Assembly: GCF_003666015.1 (NCBI RefSeq)
Contig: NZ_QPLT01000013.1
Coordinates: 1 to 64,000 of the forward strand
DNA length: 64,000 nucleotides
DNA from: Halorubrum sp. Atlit-26R
GTDB taxonomy: Archaea; Halobacteriota; Halobacteria; Halobacteriales; Haloferacaceae
Direction: 5' to 3'
The notes below the pieces were generated by a model. That model saw only the letters and a list, made by a program, of their open reading frames with translations, searched no databases and was not told the origin of the DNA. The translations under genes were made by a program, and so were the position numbers. Shown in pieces: positions 40,671 through 47,846 of this stretch; position 1 is the first letter of the stretch, and each line of letters begins with the position of its first letter.

Positions 40671-40757
40671 ATGGCGAAAACGCGAGTCAGTTAGGGGGCG
40701 AACGGGCAGTACAAAGTCACCGTACCGAAGGGGCTCGCGGAGACGATGGAGTTCGAC
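40671..40757 (+). pseudogene. AbrB/SpoVT-like antitoxin remnant
   Basis: ATG at 40671: MAKTRVS, an in-frame TAG, then GANGQYKVTVPKGLAETMEF and D. The core (GQYKVTVPKGLAETMEFDG) is that of swapped-hairpin AbrB-type DNA-binding proteins. It carries a nonsense codon and is cut off at the left end of cassette C. Non-functional. Confidence 0.55.
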
Positions 40758-40789
40758 GGCTCTGATGGGATGAAAGCCTGCTAAGTCCC

Positions 40790-40975
40790 CAGCGTGCGTG
40801 AAGAGGTACTGGGGTGGTCAAAGGCCGATGATTCAACAGCGTCATAGAACGCGTGGCTCTGATTGGCCTACCTGCCAAGGACGCACTATCATGGGAGGCC
40901 GCCCGGATGCCGCCAGCATCCGGGCGGCGAACGCAAATAGGTGTGGCTCCCTTCACGCACTTCCCACTCCAGAGG
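40790..40975 (+). ncRNA. Candidate bridge RNA of the IS110-type element
   Basis: The non-coding left region holds an 8-bp stem AGGCCGAT (40822-40829) / ATTGGCCT (40862-40869, one G-U pair) enclosing an internal loop. Its left strand is GATTCAACA (40830-40838), its right strand GTGGCTCTG (40853-40861), with a small apical stem GCG/CGC (40839-40841, 40850-40852). The left strand complements TGTTGAA(T)C and the right repeats GGCTCTG, the two halves of the actual insertion site. A second strong hairpin with a 13-bp stem lies at 40898-40928, followed by ATAGGTG (40937-40943), identical to the right donor end plus core. Ends are guessed. Confidence 0.6.
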
Positions 40976-40980
40976 AACCA

Positions 40981-41986
40981 TGTACTACCTCGGAATCGAC
41001 CTTCATAAAGATGAGTCGCACGTCGCTGTTTGGACGACGATGCCGAGGTTGTCGAAGAGATTCGCGTCGCAAACGCGAATCTCGACGACGTTGCCGAAGA
41101 GTACGCTGGAGCCAAAGCGGAGATCGAAGCAACCAGCAACTACTACACGGTCTACGACACCCTCGACGAACACCTCGACGTGGTTGTCGCAGATCCGAGC
41201 CAAACCAAGTCGATCGGCTATGCTGAGGTGAAAAACGACCGGCTCGACGCGAACTTGCTCGCGCAACTTCGCCGAGCCGGCATGATCGCTGAGAGTTACG
41301 TTCCGTCCGAAGAGCTCCGGGAGCGGTGCGCACTTGTGCGCGGCCGGAAGAGACTCGTCGAAAAACGTACCGACGTCAAAAACGAAGTCCACACCCTACT
41401 CGACAAACACGGGATCACCTACGATTGGGATCCGTTCAGCGTGAACGGGCGAGACATCCTCGCCGGCGAGGATGTCTCGCTCGGTATTGTCGGCGATCAG
41501 CTGATGGAGTCGTTCCTCTTGATTATCGACGAATTGACCGCTCAAATCGAGGAACTCGAATCGTTGATCGAGGAAACCGCTGCGTCTCTTGAGGAGACGC
41601 AGCTGTCGATGACGATTCCCGGCGTAAGTTTCTACTCGTCGCTGCTTATTACCTCGGAAATCGGTGAGATCGACCGATTCGACGAGGCGAAGCAGGTGGT
41701 GAGTTACGCGGGATTGGATCCGGTCGTCCGCGAGTCAGGTGACTCGCGGACGGAAGGGTCGATCTCGAAGCGCGGAAGTGGAGACTTACGCTGGATCCTC
41801 GTTCAGTATGTTCAAACAGCGATTCACCGGTGTAACGATCCGTATCTTGGACGGTTTTGCGCTCGACTGAAACAGCGGAAGAATCACCAGATAGCGATCG
41901 TCGCAACGGCGCGAAAACTGCTCGTGTCGATCTTCCATATGCTGGAGCGTGAGGAGGTGTACGATCCACCAGAGGTGAGTGCCTGA
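40981..41986 (+). pseudogene. IS110-family DEDD transposase, one frameshift
   Basis: Starts MYYLGIDLHKDESHVAV (first catalytic Asp in GIDLHKD), then the frame breaks at a TTT run near 41029. One more T would give HVAVLDDDAEVVEEIRVANA and join the open frame that runs to 41986. The rest shows ADPSQTKSIGYAEVKNDRLD (Glu/Asp of the RuvC-like core), a helical linker, and the C-terminal transposase_20 part (MTIPGVSFYSSLLITSEIGE, VSYAGLDPVVRESG). About 334 aa if repaired. It is either dead or affected by a sequencing error. Confidence 0.85.
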
Positions 41987-42011
41987 GGGCCGCCGGCTCG
42001 GCGGCCCTCAT
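41987..42011 (+). terminator. Strong hairpin after the IS110 transposase
   Basis: GAGGGCCGCCG-GCT-CGGCGGCCCTC, an 11-bp perfect stem starting right after the transposase stop codon. It could end the transcript or be part of a right-end RNA structure. Confidence 0.5.
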
Positions 42012-42248
42012 CGGCCGGTCGCAGCGGATGTGAGCCACAGCTAACGCGTTCACGTTCTGACCGCCTCCCTGCTGGTTCCTGAGCTGTCAGCGTGCCTGCT
42101 TGTGATTTTCTCTCGTTACCAGGCCCGGCATCGATCCCGGCGAAAAATATAGTATCGCAGACGTGGTTCGTTGAGCTAGCAGGCTTTCATAGGTGTTGAA
42201 ATCCTCAAGAAGTGATATATTCTGACCCGGTTGCGCTCGATATACTGA

Positions 42249-42407
42249 TCACAGTATCCTCACGACTACTTGACCAGCTGTAGTAGAAACCGCTAAGAGA
42301 AGCCCCATTTTCACGGAGGCACGATCGGTGAGAAAACTAAAGCAGAGGCCGACGATAGCAGAGGCGACAAAACTGTAGGCGATAGTTGCTGACAGAGAGA
42401 GGGCCAT
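42249..42407 (-). CDS. Tiny membrane protein carried by cassette C
   Basis: 52 aa from the ATG at 42405-42407: MALSLSATIAYSFVASAIVG, then LCFSFLTDRASVKMGLLLAV and a short tail ending VVVRIL. Two hydrophobic helices separated by a charged loop (TDRASVK). Read directly from the sequence; it is too short for a default gene caller. Its place (minus strand, stop near the left end) matches the cargo genes in the other cassettes. Function unknown. Confidence 0.5.
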   Translation of the reverse strand: MALSLSATIAYSFVASAIVGLCFSFLTDRASVKMGLLLAVSTTAGQVVVRIL

Positions 42408-42637
42408 AGTCGATTCGAACCCGACGAGTTCATGAATATCTTATGGCCAATAGGTACGTCCAGCGACCAGCTGTTTCAGACAAGAACCTGTCTGAAGAAT
42501 AGGATTTCAACAAAGCCAGATCGTTGATATACGAAATCGATGCTCCCACTTCCGAATCGAGGTCCTGAGGGGGCCACTCGTGATCTATTATGATTCGGGC
42601 AATCGTGACTTTTCAATATAATTGAAGCGGTGGGCTG

Positions 42638-42820
42638 CTATTCGGCTTGGTCCGATGACGGCATCTGAGTCCCTGAACCTACCTCTGAAGAGCCTCTCGG
42701 CCCTTCGTCGACAACACGGAACCCACCGGTTTCATTCCGGCCGGCGAGTTCGCGTTGCGGGAATGAGATTTTGATTCCTTCTCGTTGGAAGGCACGCATC
42801 AAATCTATCCTTCAAGGTTG
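42638..42820 (-). pseudogene. C-terminal remnant of an MscS-type mechanosensitive channel
   Basis: On the minus strand the frame reads DLMRAFQREGIKISFPQREL, then AGRNETGGFRVVDEGPRGSS, ending SSDQAE and TAG at 42638-42640. The phrase AFQREGIKISFPQREL is the conserved cytoplasmic C-terminus of small-conductance MscS channels. The TM part is missing. A decayed gene between cassette C and the sensor kinase. Confidence 0.7.
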
Positions 42821-42920
42821 TGAGCATTTGAAAGCACGGAGTATACCCATGTTTACATCGGCATCACATACCCGTTCGTGTAGACAAGTGACGATTTAGG
42901 ATGACGCTCGAATCAGTATC

Positions 42921-44336
42921 CTACGAGGAGAGCTGAGCGTCAGTGATTTCGAAGCGGGCGCCGCCAGCGGACGCGTCCGCTATAGTAATCGACCAACCGT
43001 GTCCCTCGATGATACTCCGGACGATCGAGAGCCCGAACCCGGTACCTCCCTCGCCCGTCGAGTAGCCGTGATCAAACACCTGATTACGAGCATCGTCGGG
43101 GATCCCGTTACCTGAATCTTCGACGTAGAACCCGCTGTTGATTGTCCCCACTCGGACAGTGACGTCTTCGCCGCCGTGTTCGATGGCGTTCCGAAAGAGG
43201 TTCTCGAAGGCTTCTTCCAGTCGATCCCGGTCGGCCTCGACGATGGTGTCATCAGTGTCGAGGTCGAGAGTTGCTGTTGCCGTTTCGACGTTCCCCCATG
43301 CGCTCTTGGCAATCGTTTGTAATTGAACGGGTGTCGTCTCGCCAACGGCCTTCCCGGATCGAGCGAGTGTCAAGAGGTCTCCCGTCAGATACTCGATTCG
43401 TGTGAGTGCGTTCGCAGCGTTGTCGAGGAACTCGCTGTCACATTCGTCTGCTGCCAGTTCAAGATTACCGACTGCGACATTCAATGGGTTTCGGATATCG
43501 TGTGAGACGACGCTTGCGAACTCGTTGAGCCGCTCGTTTTGCCGTTCGAGTTGCTGTTCGTAGTCTTTCTGTTCGGTGATATCGCGGATAGCACCGATCA
43601 TCTGGGTGGGCGTTCCATCGGTGTCATAGATGATGTGGCACGTATCCTCGACGTAGGCGTACGACCCGTCAGCTCGCTGGATTCGGTATTCTTGCTGGAG
43701 CCGTTCTTGTTGTGCCTCAAATGCCTGATGGAGCTGCTTTTTGAACCCCGCCTCGTCGTCGGGGTGAGTCTGTTCTTGCCACCAGTCGAACCCGTACTTT
43801 TGATCGGCCGGGTAGCCGAATGTGTCTTCGATCCCTTCCGAGAGCCTGATGTCGTTCGTCTCGACATCTCGCTCCCAAATAATGTCTGAGGCCGCTCGAA
43901 CCGCCAGTTCGTATCGTTCCCGTGTCTGATCGATCTCTCGTTTGAGGCGATGTTCTCGGACAGCGTTCCGAATCCGGTGTGCCAGCACATCATACTCTTC
44001 CGTTGTGCCCCGCGAGATACAGAAGTCGGAGGCATCCTCCGCAAAAGCTCGCTTTACAGCTGATGCGGATTCTTGATCCGTGAACAGGATAAATGGAAGC
44101 TCGGGATAGTTGTCTCGAACGGCGCGAAGAAGTTCCAGCCCGGAGATCTCTGGAAGGCTCTGACTACTGACGATACAGTCGATCGACTCATCATTCTCGA
44201 CTCGATTGATGAGTGTCTCTGAATTAGTGAATATCGTGGTAGTGAGTGGGTCGTTTCGCTGTTCCAATGCTGTTGAGACGTCTTCGCGAATTGTCTCGTC
44301 CGGATCGATGAGAGCAACATGTATTTTTGCTACCAC
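42921..44336 (-). CDS. Sensor histidine kinase with degenerate receiver domain
   Basis: 471 aa: receiver (1-120), PAS (about 140-255, with WWQEQTHPDDEAGFKKQLHQ and GAIRDITEQKD), HisKA (FASVVSHDIRNPLNV) and HATPase (NLFRNAIEHGG, DSGNGIP, GTGFGLSIV). The receiver's phospho-acceptor is lost: CIVSSQSLPEISG has Ser58 where LVADYDMPEMDG in the 24333 kinase has Asp. So the receiver probably acts without phosphorylation, or is a pseudo-receiver. No TM helices, no adjacent partner. Confidence 0.9.
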   Translation of the reverse strand: MVAKIHVALIDPDETIREDVSTALEQRNDPLTTTIFTNSETLINRVENDESIDCIVSSQSLPEISGLELLRAVRDNYPELPFILFTDQESASAVKRAFAEDASDFCISRGTTEEYDVLAHRIRNAVREHRLKREIDQTRERYELAVRAASDIIWERDVETNDIRLSEGIEDTFGYPADQKYGFDWWQEQTHPDDEAGFKKQLHQAFEAQQERLQQEYRIQRADGSYAYVEDTCHIIYDTDGTPTQMIGAIRDITEQKDYEQQLERQNERLNEFASVVSHDIRNPLNVAVGNLELAADECDSEFLDNAANALTRIEYLTGDLLTLARSGKAVGETTPVQLQTIAKSAWGNVETATATLDLDTDDTIVEADRDRLEEAFENLFRNAIEHGGEDVTVRVGTINSGFYVEDSGNGIPDDARNQVFDHGYSTGEGGTGFGLSIVRSIIEGHGWSITIADASAGGARFEITDAQLSS

Positions 44337-44659
44337 TGCTTGTCACTACCAGTTATTTATTTGTCAGAGTACTAAATACTGCTACATCCAATTCTCATAT
44401 TCAGGAACTGGGTGACTGTAGACTTACTAAACAGCTTCAATCGAACGGTGTCACCGTGTGGAACACTTGAGCCACCGTGCGGCGATTCGGTCCGCTAGAT
44501 CTGTAGAAAGGGAACTGGTTCCTCCCTCCGAGTCATGAAGACAGCTATCGAAGGCACTGCCATGCCAAGCGTTGTAACCTTCACGAGCAGCACAGCTGTG
44601 AACGCATACCCCCACGGCTACTCCTCTTGGAGCCAGTATGCTTTGATATCTTCCTCGCC
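44337..44659. other. Intergenic region, no gene seen
   Basis: About 320 bp between the kinase and cassette D. AT-rich just upstream of the kinase, which suits its promoter. No RNA, repeat or IS end recognised. Confidence 0.35.
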
Positions 44660-45138
44660 GGCTCTGTTGAAATCCTCTTTTTCAGACAATTTTTCACCTG
44701 AAAAAGACGGTTGATGAGAGCTACGTACTGCTCAATCTGATATCCAGTTGAGTCTTACTTGACCGTCAACAAGGACTCTGCCATCACTATGTACAGTTAC
44801 ACTATGGTTTGGGAGTTCAAATTCGAGACTCCATGTGCTGGTACTGTGTCTTGCGAGTTGCTCTACGGCGGCTATGTCGATATAATCGGCAACAATAACA
44901 TCTAGCTCATTCGGGTCAACACTCTTGTGCTCAGCGATCGATCTGATTAGAGTTGAGGTTAACGCCTCGTACATACTATCGCCTCGTATGTAGGATAGCA
45001 TCAAATATAAACGAAACTATAAGTCACACAGTTACCCGGGTAGTACCAACGTGTGGACTGTATTGACGGTCTGTGAGTACTCTGCGTTGACCGCGACTGC
45101 GTCAAAATATATTATTTTCTAAGGATTTCAACAGACTC
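44660..45138 (-). mobile_element. Cassette element D (GGCTCTGTTGAAATCC family)
   Basis: Left end GGCTCTGTTGAAATCCTCTT at 44660, right end AGGATTTCAACAGACTC to about 45138 (slightly changed from GAGCC). 479 bp. The left subterminal part (cacctgaaaaagacggttgatgagagct in two pieces) matches B, E and F. Cargo is a HalOD1-domain gene, not a membrane protein, so cargo type varies. Confidence 0.7.
44732..44974 (-). CDS. HalOD1 output-domain protein carried by cassette D
   Basis: 80 aa from the ATG at 44972-44974 (MYEALTSTLIRSIAEHKSVD). It follows the HalOD1 pattern: an N-terminal helix, VDPNELD...YIDIAAVEQL, then strands FELPNHSVTVHSDGRVLVDG. HalOD1 is a small domain at the end of many haloarchaeal signalling proteins and also occurs alone. 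Relatives in this window are at 58964 and 59476. Here it is the only gene of a mobile cassette. Confidence 0.72.
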   Translation of the reverse strand: MYEALTSTLIRSIAEHKSVDPNELDVIVADYIDIAAVEQLARHSTSTWSLEFELPNHSVTVHSDGRVLVDGQVRLNWISD

Positions 45139-45300
45139 AGACCACGCTATAGACGTGGTTCGTGAAAGGAAGTGTCGGATTCATTCTGACCCTAATGAAT
45201 CAAGAATTCTCTTGAATTTCTGTAATTTAATCAAAAATTTTGTATTTGTTGCCCGCAGAAAAATATCTAAACCCCCTATATAGCCCCTTAGTTCACTCAT

Positions 45301-45876
45301 TTATCGTTTTTCGACAGACCTTGTGAGACCGAGACGTCCTTCGACAAAGGTTCCGAAGTCAGCGGCGAAGGCTTCGACTTCTTGCCAGTCGGTATACTCG
45401 TAATCTTGGGACGCGTCGGTGTCGCCGGTCGCTTCCTTCGCGATCTGTTTCATCATCAAGCGCTTGAGAAAGCCGTACTTTGAATAGCTGAGTGCGCCAC
45501 CGAACAGCCCAATCCGGTCGGGGTGCCACCCGGTTTCTTCGAGGAACGAGTCAACGTATCCTGCAGCTTCAGCTCGGCTGGACGGATCAGTTGAGGCGCT
45601 CGACAAAGAGACTTGGAAAAACGCCGTTGGTAGTCGCTCCATTTCGTTACGGTGGGTCTGAACAAACTCATACACTGCTGGTTGATGCTGTCCCATATGA
45701 ATTGACGCACCGATACAAACGGCATCGAATTCCTCAATTATGAAGTCTGGTGGCAGTTCACTGAGGTTCTTCACGGTGGTTTCGTGACTGCGGTCGACGA
45801 GGCACCCACTGACTCGGTTCACGATTTTCGCTGTCTGTCCTTCGCCAGTTCCGTATCCGATGAGAATCGAAGCCAT
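45301..45876 (-). CDS. Flavodoxin-domain protein (HemG-like)
   Basis: 191 aa from the ATG at 45874-45876 (MASILIGYGTGEGQTAKIVN). The FMN phosphate loop YGTGEGQTAK is followed by FDAVCIGASIHMGQHQPAVY and LPTAFFQVSLSS, then GLFGGALSYSKYGFLKRLMM. This pattern is that of flavodoxin-type protoporphyrinogen oxidase HemG and its relatives. It may transfer electrons or protect from oxidants. Divergent from the Lrp-type regulator at 46087, which may control it. Confidence 0.82.
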   Translation of the reverse strand: MASILIGYGTGEGQTAKIVNRVSGCLVDRSHETTVKNLSELPPDFIIEEFDAVCIGASIHMGQHQPAVYEFVQTHRNEMERLPTAFFQVSLSSASTDPSSRAEAAGYVDSFLEETGWHPDRIGLFGGALSYSKYGFLKRLMMKQIAKEATGDTDASQDYEYTDWQEVEAFAADFGTFVEGRLGLTRSVEKR

Positions 45877-46086
45877 CGTACAGTCTCGTTTGAAGAACTT
45901 CACCGGTGATAAACAGTTGTAAGCATACTAGAAATCTCAGCCAGAACATCCGTAATTCCCTTCTGCGAGACGGAGTCAGTTGTTTCTTGGAGAGTATCTT
46001 CTCTGTTGGGGGATCGACGCTCGATGTACTTGACATCGGTTCAGTGGGGAAAATTTGTTAGTGTCTCTTGTGGTCTACTCTATCAT

Positions 46087-46596
46087 ATGGGACGCGATTT
46101 AGATGACGTTGACCGGAGCATCCTCTACCTACTCCAGCAGGATGCTCGTAACAGCACCGCTCAAGAAATCGCAGACACGACGGGCGTGTCGGCCAGTACG
46201 GTTCGCAACCGCATTGACCACCTCGAAGACGACGGCATCATCAAAGGCTATCACCCAGAGATCGACTACGAGGAAGCCAATCTGCCGTTACAATTGACGT
46301 TCATTATTTCGGCGAAACCCACCAAACTCCCAGAGTTCTCCGAGCAGATTCGGAGCATTCAGGGTGTGATAGATGTCCGCGAGATGCTCACAGGCCGACG
46401 GAATATCCACGTCGATGTCGTTGGCACGAGTACGAGCGATATCACCCGAATCACCGATGCGATCCACGAGCTTGGGGTGGAAATCGAATCCTCAGAGATG
46501 ATGCGCCGGCGCCACGTTCAACCATTCAACCACTTCTTCCTCCAAGGCACAGAAGACATGGAAGCGCGCGCAGACGGCTCTGAAGACGAAGAATAA
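46087..46596 (+). CDS. Lrp/AsnC-family transcriptional regulator
   Basis: 169 aa from the ATG at 46087 (MGRDLDDVDRSILYLLQQDA). The helix-turn-helix is at about 20-50 (STAQEIADTTGVSASTVRNR) and the RAM-like effector part follows (LQLTFIISAKPTKLPEFSEQ, then VREMLTGRRNIHVDVVG). Length is normal for the family. Divergent from the flavodoxin gene with a 210-bp shared upstream region. Confidence 0.85.
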   Translation: MGRDLDDVDRSILYLLQQDARNSTAQEIADTTGVSASTVRNRIDHLEDDGIIKGYHPEIDYEEANLPLQLTFIISAKPTKLPEFSEQIRSIQGVIDVREMLTGRRNIHVDVVGTSTSDITRITDAIHELGVEIESSEMMRRRHVQPFNHFFLQGTEDMEARADGSEDEE

Positions 46597-46834
46597 CCAA
46601 GTAACAGAATTCTAATTTCTATACCACTTTCCGCAATCTAAGAGGCAAATATACAAGAATTTAACACATCTGGCTGCCAGAAACCGCAGAAGAATATCGA
46701 TATCTGTGTGGGATGAATAAAATATTAATTTACAGTCACAACAGCGTTATTTGTTCGCTGGATCCACAATTCTAGAGGGATGTGACCACCGAAGAAAGCT
46801 AGCGATCTTCAAGGTGGGCATCTTCAGAGACACT

Positions 46835-47146
46835 ATGAACGACACTGCCTTCGATGCGCTGGCGAACGAACACCGCCGAGAACTGTTACTCGACCTTCTC
46901 GATGAAAATCCGCAGGAGGTAGCTGTTGAACTCCCTGCGGGTGACGATGCTGGAGAACCGAATACCACTCATCACCGGAGAATCGAAATGTATCATATAC
47001 ATCTCCCAAAACTCGATGACTACGGCTTCATCCAATGGGACCGCGACACCCACGAAGTCACTAAAGGGCCACGATTCGAGGAGCTCCGCCCCCTGCTTGA
47101 GTGTATGGTCGAGCACGCTCAAAAACCAATCAGTTCGAGAAATTAA
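46835..47146 (+). CDS. DUF7344-type winged-helix protein
   Basis: 103 aa from the ATG at 46835: MNDTAFDALANEHRRELLLD, then HHRRIEMYHIHLPKLDDYGF and IQWDRDTHEVTKGPRFEELR. The start FDALANEHRRxLLxxL and the later HxHLPKLxDxGxIxWD are the haloarchaeal DUF7344/ArsR-like pattern, presumably a DNA-binding regulator. Single gene; target unknown. Confidence 0.78.
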   Translation: MNDTAFDALANEHRRELLLDLLDENPQEVAVELPAGDDAGEPNTTHHRRIEMYHIHLPKLDDYGFIQWDRDTHEVTKGPRFEELRPLLECMVEHAQKPISSRN

Positions 47147-47224
47147 ATATAAATATAGTAATATATAATGAATCAATTTCGACTACTGATACTGATACGA
47201 GCGCATACCCCGTTTTTAGCTGGA

Positions 47225-47285
47225 TATAGGCGCTAAGCCCCGACCTCAACGGAGCGAGCGAAGGGAGCGGAGTAGGGTGGGGATA
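47225..47285 (+). mobile_element. Probable IS605-type right-end remnant
   Basis: ctaagccccgacctcaacgg...ggagtagggtggggata aligns by eye with the right end after the tnpB gene at 54705 (agccctaccctcaaggag...gagtagggtagggtagttcac). It lies just left of the tnpB 5' fragment and may be a fused end or deletion product. Confidence 0.4.
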
Positions 47286-47431
47286 CAGCGTCCCCAGAAA
47301 TCGGAGATTTCTGGTGTGCGAACGAGACGCGGAGCGTCTCGTCAACGCCGTCATCATCTGTTCATACAGCGATACGGTTACAAGCCCACAGACCCACGTA
47401 GTTACAACGTTTTTTCACTGGGGTACCGTAG

Positions 47432-47655
47432 TTGTTCGACAACCTCAAAGGACTCTCCGCGCTCAAGGAGAACGGCTACGGCGTCGGTCAACTCAAGTGG
47501 AAGCCGCCACGGGAGTTCCGCAGTTTCACGTACAGTCAGTCTGGCTTCAAGCTCGACAAAAAGGGCGGTCAGACTGTGCTGTCACTCTCGAAACTCGGAG
47601 ACATACCGATTCGGCTCCACCGCGCCATTCCCGACGACGCGAAACCTAAACAAAT
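47432..47655 (+). pseudogene. tnpB: TnpB gene, 5' fragment (continues at 53928)
   Basis: The frame reads LFDNLKGLSALKENGYGVGQ, then REFRSFTYSQSGFKLDKKGG and HRAIPDDAKPKQ, an N-terminal TnpB segment preceding RuvC. The first part of the gene before LFDN is missing. At 47655 the frame is broken by the 6.3-kb transposon. Joining 47655 to 53928 gives ...DAKPKQITVKKEPTGEWFAT..., continuous and in frame with the 3' piece. Confidence 0.85.
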
Positions 47656-47846
47656 AGTACCTCAAACGATAGGATGATTGGAGCCTCTGAGAGCGTTGTA
47701 GAAAGGTGAAGCCCCGCTGAGTAAGCCGAGATTTGCCGGTGGCGGTGGTCTATATAACTATCCTGAAAGGAAGACGGTAAAAACGACGGTGAACCGCGAG
47801 CGTCGTGGCTCGTGATCGGGGCTGACGCAGCGGCAGAACGGGCCGG

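Larger units (their letters stand above)
40765..42193 (+). mobile_element. IS110/IS1111-type insertion sequence
   Basis: Subterminal inverted repeats TGAAAGCCTGCTA (40771-40783) and TAGCAGGCTTTCA (42177-42189), a few nt inside the boundaries, as in the IS1111 group. Boundaries are set by the host repeat: GGCTC-TG | element | TG-TTGAAATCC, so the dinucleotide TG is the shared core. It has a DEDD transposase gene and a 216-bp non-coding region before it. About 1.43 kb. Confidence 0.82.
40758..42517 (-). mobile_element. Cassette element C, split by an IS110/IS1111-type element
   Basis: The left terminal repeat is in two pieces: GGCTCTG at 40758-40764 and TGTTGAAATCCTC from 42194. Between them lies the IS110-type element. 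The right end is GGATTTCAACAAAGCC to 42517. Without the IS the cassette would be about 330 bp and carry one tiny membrane-protein gene (42249-42407). The left subterminal sequence (aagaagtgatatattctg) is the cassette A subtype. Confidence 0.75.

Noticed and set aside
41987-42011. Rho-independent type terminator with certainty
   Set aside because: The stem is strong, but no T-run follows. Archaeal termination depends mostly on T-runs, so it is listed only as a possible terminator or RNA structure.
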